From contig DASVCW010000024.1 of NCBI GenBank assembly GCA_036381435.1, forward strand, positions 1 to 38,812: 38,812 nucleotides of DNA, in the 5' to 3' direction. Within the stretch, counting starts at the first letter, position 1. Each line of letters begins with the position of its first letter. Made by a program: the position numbers and the translations under genes. Positions 33,701 through 38,812 of the stretch are shown here, one piece after another. Below the pieces are notes generated by a model, which was not told the origin of the DNA, ran no database searches, and saw only the letters and a program-made list of their open reading frames with translations. Source of the DNA: Fodinibius sp036381435 (lineage in GTDB: Bacteria > Bacteroidota > Rhodothermia > Balneolales > Balneolaceae).

Positions 33701-34693
33701 ATGAGTACTATTCCGGGAGATTCAGTTGAGGCTGTAGATTATTTTCAGGCTTCTATAGAGCGCATTAAAGATGAAGTGGGTAAAGTTATTGTCGGCCAGG
33801 CTGACATTATTGACCAACTTCTAATCTGCCTTTTCTCCCGCGGGCATTGCGTGCTTGTTGGTGTACCGGGTCTGGCTAAAACACTGCTCATTCGCACTGT
33901 TTCGCAAACGCTGAATCTCAGCTTTAGCCGTATTCAATTCACCCCTGACCTCATGCCGGGTGATATTACCGGTACTGAAGTCATTGAAGATGATCGCGAT
34001 ACCGGTGGCAAGAAATTCAAGTTTGTAAAGGGACCTGTATTCGCAAACATCGTATTGGCTGATGAAATAAACCGTACACCACCCAAAACTCAGGCTGCTC
34101 TGCTCGAAGGAATGCAGGAATTTCATGTGACTGCTGCCGGGACTTCCTACCCGCTCGAACCACCCTTTTTTGTGCTTGCTACTCAAAATCCGATTGAACA
34201 GGAAGGTACCTATCCCCTGCCCGAAGCCCAGCTCGACCGTTTTATGTTTAACCTGTGGCTCGATTACCCTTCGGTTGATGAAGAAATGAATATCGTGGGG
34301 CAAACGACATCCGGCGAGACTTCAGAAGTTGAAGCGGTGCTTGATGTAGCTCAAATCATCGAATTGCAAGACCTGGTCCGTGAAGTTCCGGTACCCGAGG
34401 GCGTACTTTCATCAGCCATAAAGCTGGTCACTAAAACTCGTCCCCAGTCTGATATCGCACCCGATTTTATTAAAAAATATATGAGCTGGGGAGCGGGGCC
34501 CAGAGCTTCGCAATATTTAATTCTTGGGGGCAAGGCACGCGCCTTAAGCCGGGGACGGTACAATGTTTCTGAAGAGGATATCCGTGCCCTGGCAAAGCCG
34601 GTACTGAGGCATAGAATCGTCAACAATTATGCGGCCGAAGCCGAAGGACTTTCACCCGATAAACTCATCGAAATGCTGCTGGACGAAATGTAG
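33701..34693 (+). CDS. moxR: MoxR-family AAA+ ATPase
   Basis: 330 residues. AAA+ chaperone-type ATPase thought to act with von Willebrand A (VWA) proteins. Walker A GVPGLAKT (about 50-57), Walker B VLADEIN (about 111-117), sensor 1 ATQNPIEQEGTYPLPEAQLDR (about 158-178), and the C-terminal lid with GPRASQYLILGGKARAL. The mature length is typical. It follows surA after 8 bases and precedes a VWA membrane protein, the usual MoxR partner, although the DUF58 gene that often lies between them is absent. Confidence 0.93.
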   Translation: MSTIPGDSVEAVDYFQASIERIKDEVGKVIVGQADIIDQLLICLFSRGHCVLVGVPGLAKTLLIRTVSQTLNLSFSRIQFTPDLMPGDITGTEVIEDDRDTGGKKFKFVKGPVFANIVLADEINRTPPKTQAALLEGMQEFHVTAAGTSYPLEPPFFVLATQNPIEQEGTYPLPEAQLDRFMFNLWLDYPSVDEEMNIVGQTTSGETSEVEAVLDVAQIIELQDLVREVPVPEGVLSSAIKLVTKTRPQSDIAPDFIKKYMSWGAGPRASQYLILGGKARALSRGRYNVSEEDIRALAKPVLRHRIVNNYAAEAEGLSPDKLIEMLLDEM

Positions 34694-34743
34694 AAGGTAC
34701 AAGGAGGGTATAAGGAGAGAGTTGCCCTATACCCTATACCTTT
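34694..34743 (+). repeat. Imperfect hairpin between moxR and VWA gene
   Basis: AAGGTACAAGGAGGGTATAA (left arm 34694-34715) pairs imperfectly with CCCTATACCCTATACC (right arm 34725-34743). It directly follows the moxR stop codon. It could be a partial terminator or mRNA-stabilising hairpin between the two genes, or a copy of a dispersed GGTATA-type repeat. Confidence 0.5.
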
Positions 34744-34810
34744 GAATGCCTGAGGAGTATGAAGAGTAATTCAGCACCTGCCCAGAATTTATGGACTTAG
34801 AACTTTTACC

Positions 34811-36928
34811 ATGGACTTCATCTTTCAAGGTTTCCAATCAACGTTGCCGGTTTGGCTTTACCTGCTGATTTTCGCGGCCTGCTCGTTCTTTGCCTGGTGG
34901 TCGTACAGCAGCATCACCGGCATTCGTAAATTATACCGTTATCTTCTTATTGGTCTGCGTTCTTCAGTCTTCTTCATTCTTTTAGCGCTGCTTCTAAACC
35001 CTTTCTTTAAAAAGGAAACCTCCTATTTTACGGAACCCAATATTCTGGTGATGCTCGATAATTCTGCCAGCACCGCTATTGAAAAACGTAATTACCAGGG
35101 AGTAAAAAGCTATCAAAAAGTACTTGAGGAGCTTAATTTCAGGGATTCATCAACCGTAAATTTTGATTTCTTCTCCATCGGTGGTGAACCAAAATCCATT
35201 TCTATTGATGAACTTACTTTTAATGCTGATCAGACAAATTTATCACAAACGGTTGAACTTATAAAAACAAACTCAGGCCGGGCAAAGGCGGCGATCATCA
35301 TCAGCGACGGGATTTATACTGAGGGGGAAAATCCTGTTTTTGAAGCATCCGGCATAGATATTCCCGTTTTTACCATCGGTCTTGGAGATACTACTTCTCA
35401 AAAAGATGTACTGGTGGAATCAATCACTACGAATCCAAATGGTTATTTAAATAGCCGTCACGCTGTTGAAGTGACAGTTTCAAGTAAAGGATTTAGAGGC
35501 GAATCATTTCCATTGCAGTTGCAGAAGGGTGATGAAATCATCATGACTAAAACTGTAACACCGAAAATTTTAAACAGTACACAAACCATCACTTTTGAAC
35601 TGCCGCTTGAGGAGGAAGGACTTCAACAGTTTAAAACAGTTATACCGGAACTTTTGGATGAATGGACGACGAAAAACAATGTGCAGCATTTTGCCGTAAA
35701 TGTCCGCGACGCCAGACAGCAAGTTTTGTCGATTGCGTTCGAGATTCATCCCGATGTAGGCTTTATCCGCTCATTGCTTTTGCATGACCGTCGTATTCAT
35801 CTCACCAGCCGCACCTGGCTCAACGGCAATCGATTTATTGAAGGAACATTAGCCTTCAATCCCGATACGGTTGATCTTGCCATCATTCACGGTTATCCAT
35901 CCTCAGGGCTTCCCGCTGATGTTCAGAAAGCTATCACTGAACTGGCAAAAAATGTGCCGCTTATCGTCGCTGCGACTCCCAAATTTAATCCCCGGAATTT
36001 TGAAAGTGAAGTTTCATCTTTGCCGGTTAATGCTTCTTCTTTCTGGCAATATTCACCTGTAAGCCTTCAAGCTGAAGCGGATACCCATCCTATTTTAGAG
36101 CTTCCAACTGCTAATTTTGAACAGATGCCTCGCATTTTTGCACCCATTCAAAATTTAAGTCTCGCACCCGGTGCCGAAGCCATTTTCAGCAGTGTCTTTC
36201 AAGGACAACCTGCTTCAAAACCTGTACTGGCTGTTCAACAAATAGGAAATAAAAGAGCAGCAATTTTCACGGGTTATGGCTGGTTTCAGCTTGGTCAGAG
36301 TCCTGATAAGCAGCTAAGAGAATTTGTGACCCGTTTGTGGCTGAATGCGGTTAGCTGGACAGCTACCGATCCCGATGATCAAAAACTGGAAGTGCAACCG
36401 GCCCAAACTTCTTTCTCAGAAACGGAGCCGGTAGTGGTTAACGCTTATTTAAAGAATGAACGGGGTGAAGTTGAATCGCAGGCAAATATCAGCATTTCTG
36501 TTTCATCCGATTCAATGGATACAAAATTTTATTCTATGGAGAACCTGGGAGCGGGTGAGTATCAATTAAATTTGGGAACCTTGCCTGAAGGACTTTATTC
36601 TTTCAAAGCCGTTGCCAAAAAAGAAAATCGTGCACTGGGCACTCAAAGCGGAGAATTTGCCGTTGCAAGTTCTAATGCCGAATTCGTTAATACCGAGCGA
36701 AACGCTCAGCTTTTGCGACAGCTTGCTCAACGTACGGGCGGATTTTACCTCCCATTCGATTCCTTATCAGGTTTTTGGAATCAGCTCAATGAACAAAGCA
36801 TATTGGATCAAACTAAAGAGATAGAAACTACTTTTTGGTATCCTTATCAGCACCTTTTCTGGTTTATTTTAGTGGTAGTTTTGCTAAGTGTCGAATGGAT
36901 TTTCAGAAAATATCTTTCTTTGCCATAG
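34811..36928 (+). CDS. Membrane-anchored VWA-domain protein
   Basis: 705 residues. Two N-terminal membrane helices (about 14-31 and 44-63) are followed by a VWA domain starting ILVMLDNSAS, where D83, S85 and S87 form the metal-ion-dependent adhesion site. A later region (DLAIIHGYPSSGLPADVQKA, VPLIVAATPKF) resembles the class-I glutamine amidotransferase-like domain seen in many such proteins, and a C-terminal beta-rich part precedes a last helix near 680-698 (HLFWFILVVVLLSVEWIF). Position after moxR suggests MoxR acts on it. It resembles BatA/BatB-type proteins only in the VWA part; its function is unknown. Confidence 0.85.
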   Translation: MDFIFQGFQSTLPVWLYLLIFAACSFFAWWSYSSITGIRKLYRYLLIGLRSSVFFILLALLLNPFFKKETSYFTEPNILVMLDNSASTAIEKRNYQGVKSYQKVLEELNFRDSSTVNFDFFSIGGEPKSISIDELTFNADQTNLSQTVELIKTNSGRAKAAIIISDGIYTEGENPVFEASGIDIPVFTIGLGDTTSQKDVLVESITTNPNGYLNSRHAVEVTVSSKGFRGESFPLQLQKGDEIIMTKTVTPKILNSTQTITFELPLEEEGLQQFKTVIPELLDEWTTKNNVQHFAVNVRDARQQVLSIAFEIHPDVGFIRSLLLHDRRIHLTSRTWLNGNRFIEGTLAFNPDTVDLAIIHGYPSSGLPADVQKAITELAKNVPLIVAATPKFNPRNFESEVSSLPVNASSFWQYSPVSLQAEADTHPILELPTANFEQMPRIFAPIQNLSLAPGAEAIFSSVFQGQPASKPVLAVQQIGNKRAAIFTGYGWFQLGQSPDKQLREFVTRLWLNAVSWTATDPDDQKLEVQPAQTSFSETEPVVVNAYLKNERGEVESQANISISVSSDSMDTKFYSMENLGAGEYQLNLGTLPEGLYSFKAVAKKENRALGTQSGEFAVASSNAEFVNTERNAQLLRQLAQRTGGFYLPFDSLSGFWNQLNEQSILDQTKEIETTFWYPYQHLFWFILVVVLLSVEWIFRKYLSLP

Positions 36929-36930
36929 TA

Positions 36931-37084
36931 TGGAACACGGATGAAGCAGATTGAGCAGATCTTCAGTGAAGGTGAAAAGTGAAAAAGGCAAAGAACCTCA
37001 TCATACATCTGGATTTGATGTGCTATGAATAGGAAGAGCATTAGATTGGAACGCGGATTAAGCGGATTAGACTGATTTTCACAG
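36931..37084. repeat. Pair of related 36-38 base direct repeats
   Basis: TGGAACACGGATGAAGCAGA (first copy, 36931-36966) and TGGAACGCGGATTAAGCGGA (second copy, 37047-37084) start two related units with the same order of blocks, ending in TCTTCAG and TTTTCACAG. They lie between the convergent VWA and LD-carboxypeptidase genes. The rest of the gap, 36967-37046 and 37085-37152, shows nothing else. Confidence 0.65.
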
Positions 37085-37152
37085 CTTTCCACCCCTGTTT
37101 ATAACGGGGACTGAAAAGAGCGAATTTTATTCATCACTCCTTACGCATGCTT

Positions 37153-38175
37153 TCACACCGTAGCAGCTTCCATAAATGAAATACTCCCCTTCTGGGCATC
37201 CATTACAGCCGGAAGGCCAACCGGCAGGGTAACCATTTTATCTATGTGCCCAAAAAGAGCGCCTGAATAAGCGGGAATACCTAACGGTTTGATAAAGTGG
37301 TCAAGTACCTGTCCTAAAGTAAGACTGTATGAATTGGAGCGCTCGCAATTGGTACACTGTCCGAATATGAAACCTGAAATTTGATCAAGTGCTCCGCATA
37401 GTTTTAATTGAGTAAGCATACGATCAATGCGATAAATATCCTCACCCACGTCTTCCAGAAACAGAATATTTCCTTTCCAGTCTGGCAGATAATCGGAACC
37501 AATCATCGCGGTTAAAACGGTTAAATTTCCGCCTAAAAGTCGCCCCCTTACTTTCCCCGGAGTGATTACCGAAAAATCATTGCAGCTGCCGCAAGCATCC
37601 TGATCGTAAGTTTGAATAGTGTAAGGCTCCTTATAGCTTAAGGCTTTCTGAAAATGTCGTTTGGTAAACTTCGTCCATTCTGATTTACCAACGGGTCCGT
37701 GAAAAGTGACGAGCCCGGTTTTAGCGTAAATGGCCAGGAGCAGTGAAGTAATATCACTGAAACCAACTAAAATTTTGGGATTGTTCCTGATCAGTTCATA
37801 ATCAATGAGGTTCAAAATGCGATTACAGCCCCAACCACCGCGAAAGGGTAAAACGGCGTCAACCGAATTATCGGCAAACATCGCGTTTAGATCGTGAGCA
37901 CGCTGTTCATCCGTCCCCGAAAAATAACCGTACTGATCTCTGGCATGTTCACTGACCTTCACCTTAAAGCCCATCTCTTTCACTTTCTTGATGATTTTAT
38001 CATACTTTGAGGAATCATGCAGTCTGCTGGCGGGACTTACCAGTCCGATGGTCTGTCCTTTCCGCAGGCCCTTTGGCTTCATCAGCCCTTTTTCTTGTTC
38101 TATTACAGGTACAAAACTTGCCAACGGGGCTAAACTGCCCATTCCCAAAACCGATAAAAACCATTTTCTATCCAT
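37153..38175 (-). CDS. LD-carboxypeptidase (peptidase family S66)
   Basis: 340 residues. Serine peptidase that trims the terminal D-alanine from tetrapeptides during peptidoglycan recycling (the family also includes MccF-type microcin immunity enzymes). The N-terminal domain has GLVSPAS at 44-50 and AVLPFRGGWGCNRIL near 107-121. The S66 catalytic triad is visible as S140 in VGFSDIT, E241 in FLEDVGEDIYRIDRM and H310 in GALFGHIDKM. The N-terminus MDRKWFLSVLGMGSLAPL resembles an export signal, with RK in place of the twin-arginine pair, so a periplasmic location is possible. It follows nadD by 88 bases on the same strand. Confidence 0.9.
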   Translation of the reverse strand: MDRKWFLSVLGMGSLAPLASFVPVIEQEKGLMKPKGLRKGQTIGLVSPASRLHDSSKYDKIIKKVKEMGFKVKVSEHARDQYGYFSGTDEQRAHDLNAMFADNSVDAVLPFRGGWGCNRILNLIDYELIRNNPKILVGFSDITSLLLAIYAKTGLVTFHGPVGKSEWTKFTKRHFQKALSYKEPYTIQTYDQDACGSCNDFSVITPGKVRGRLLGGNLTVLTAMIGSDYLPDWKGNILFLEDVGEDIYRIDRMLTQLKLCGALDQISGFIFGQCTNCERSNSYSLTLGQVLDHFIKPLGIPAYSGALFGHIDKMVTLPVGLPAVMDAQKGSISFMEAATV

Positions 38176-38263
38176 AGGTGCTTTTGCTTTTTTAAATTTT
38201 AATGACTGCTACATCTCAACATGCTTCAGATCTAAAATCTTCGGAAAGAATAAACCTTGCCCA

Positions 38264-38812
38264 CTATCTTTTATAAAGCCCTTCCTTCTCAATAATTTCT
38301 TTAACGCCGGCCGGCACCATTGCTGAAATATCTTTCCCCTGCCTCACCCGTTTTCTGATTTTTGTTGATGAGATATCAACAGGCTGATGAGCGACAAAAT
38401 GAGCTTTCTCAGCAACTATTTTATTCAGGTTGGAATCATCAGTATCGGGTCGGCTGGCAATTAATAAATCACAATAATTGAGAATCTCCTGCCACTCGAA
38501 CCATTCAGTAAAGTCGACTGCGGAATCTTCGCCAATGCACAAAAAAAAGTTATAGCCGGAGTTTTTTTCATGCAGATGTTTCACAGTTTGAACAGTATAA
38601 GATGGATAAGGGAGTTCCCTTTCAACTTCGTTGATGTGTACATCATCCATCTGGCTAAACACAACGTTAAGCATTTCCAGCCGGATTTTATAATTCGTTA
38701 AGCTATGGGTTTTGTGCGGAGGCTCAGGTGCAGGCAGAATCCAAAGCTCTGAAATATATTTTGACTGCAGAAAAGATTGAGCTATAGAAAAATGACCACT
38801 GTGAACAGGGTC
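38264..38812 (-). CDS. nadD: Nicotinate-nucleotide adenylyltransferase, N-terminal end beyond window
   Basis: The minus-strand frame is open to the window edge, giving 182 residues; about the first ten (the start of the nucleotidyltransferase fold) are missing. NadD transfers AMP from ATP to nicotinate mononucleotide in NAD synthesis. The edge begins DPVHSGHFSIAQSFL, which contains the HXGH adenylyl-transfer motif. Further blocks are LWILPAPEPPHK, FFLCIGEDSAVDF and, near the C-terminus, VDISSTKIRKRVRQGKDISA, the ISSTxIR motif. The internal ATG at 38674 is not the start, because the family N-terminus continues upstream of it. Confidence 0.93.
   Translation of the reverse strand, partial: DPVHSGHFSIAQSFLQSKYISELWILPAPEPPHKTHSLTNYKIRLEMLNVVFSQMDDVHINEVERELPYPSYTVQTVKHLHEKNSGYNFFLCIGEDSAVDFTEWFEWQEILNYCDLLIASRPDTDDSNLNKIVAEKAHFVAHQPVDISSTKIRKRVRQGKDISAMVPAGVKEIIEKEGLYKR

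Overview
The window is a chromosomal segment of moderate AT content with ordinary housekeeping and envelope genes. Its lipoprotein boxes, weak ribosome binding sites, SurA-like/PpiC-like pair, MoxR-VWA pair, RimK cluster and short palindromic repeats suggest a member of the Bacteroidota/Balneolota group (a Balneola- or Gracilimonas-like marine or halophilic bacterium). That placement is inferred from gene content and not from a marker gene.

Layout. 1-710: the 5' part of a REP-associated tyrosine transposase (RAYT-1, minus strand) with palindromic elements upstream of its start. 711-9333: a complete overlapping recC-recB-recD operon for double-strand break repair. 9861-12846: two tandem paralogous Ala-rich lipoproteins, each followed by its own terminator. 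13274-15587: inorganic pyrophosphatase, a second RAYT (RAYT-2) flanked by copies of a second palindromic repeat family, and an FKBP lipoprotein. 15823-19590: DEAD-box RNA helicase, PlsC acyltransferase and an orphan type II/IV pilus inner-membrane platform (GspF/PilC) protein. 19780-22099: a three-gene cluster of a DTGA protease-like protein, RimK glutamate ligase and an AstE-like metallohydrolase, probably adding and removing glutamate tags. 22195-23855: DUF952 protein, metallopeptidase and a secreted fasciclin-domain protein. 24086-24159: tRNA-Gly(UCC). 24579-26988: a tight minus-strand operon of a stand-alone NuoI-type ferredoxin, a DinB-like protein, a membrane protein and a peroxiredoxin. 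27185-28811: Der GTPase and a small divergent membrane protein. 29286-31243: thymidine kinase and a CNT nucleoside transporter (nucleoside salvage). 31388-33692: a PpiC-like lipoprotein and a SurA-like chaperone. 33701-36928: MoxR ATPase and a VWA membrane protein. 37153-38812: LD-carboxypeptidase (S66) and the C-terminal part of NadD.

The most unusual content is in the spaces between genes. Two distinct RAYT genes each sit next to a different family of palindromic repeats, and each family has dispersed copies elsewhere in the window. Family A (core CGGGCA-loop-TGCCCG) occurs beside RAYT-1 and again near 28.9 kb as a paired, inverted element with a conserved interior. Family B (core CCATCCGACGGC) flanks RAYT-2 as near-identical direct copies and recurs at 19.6 kb. 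At least five further inverted or direct repeat units fill other gaps. Together they read as two RAYT/REPIN-like systems coexisting in one genome on a background of MITE-like repeats.
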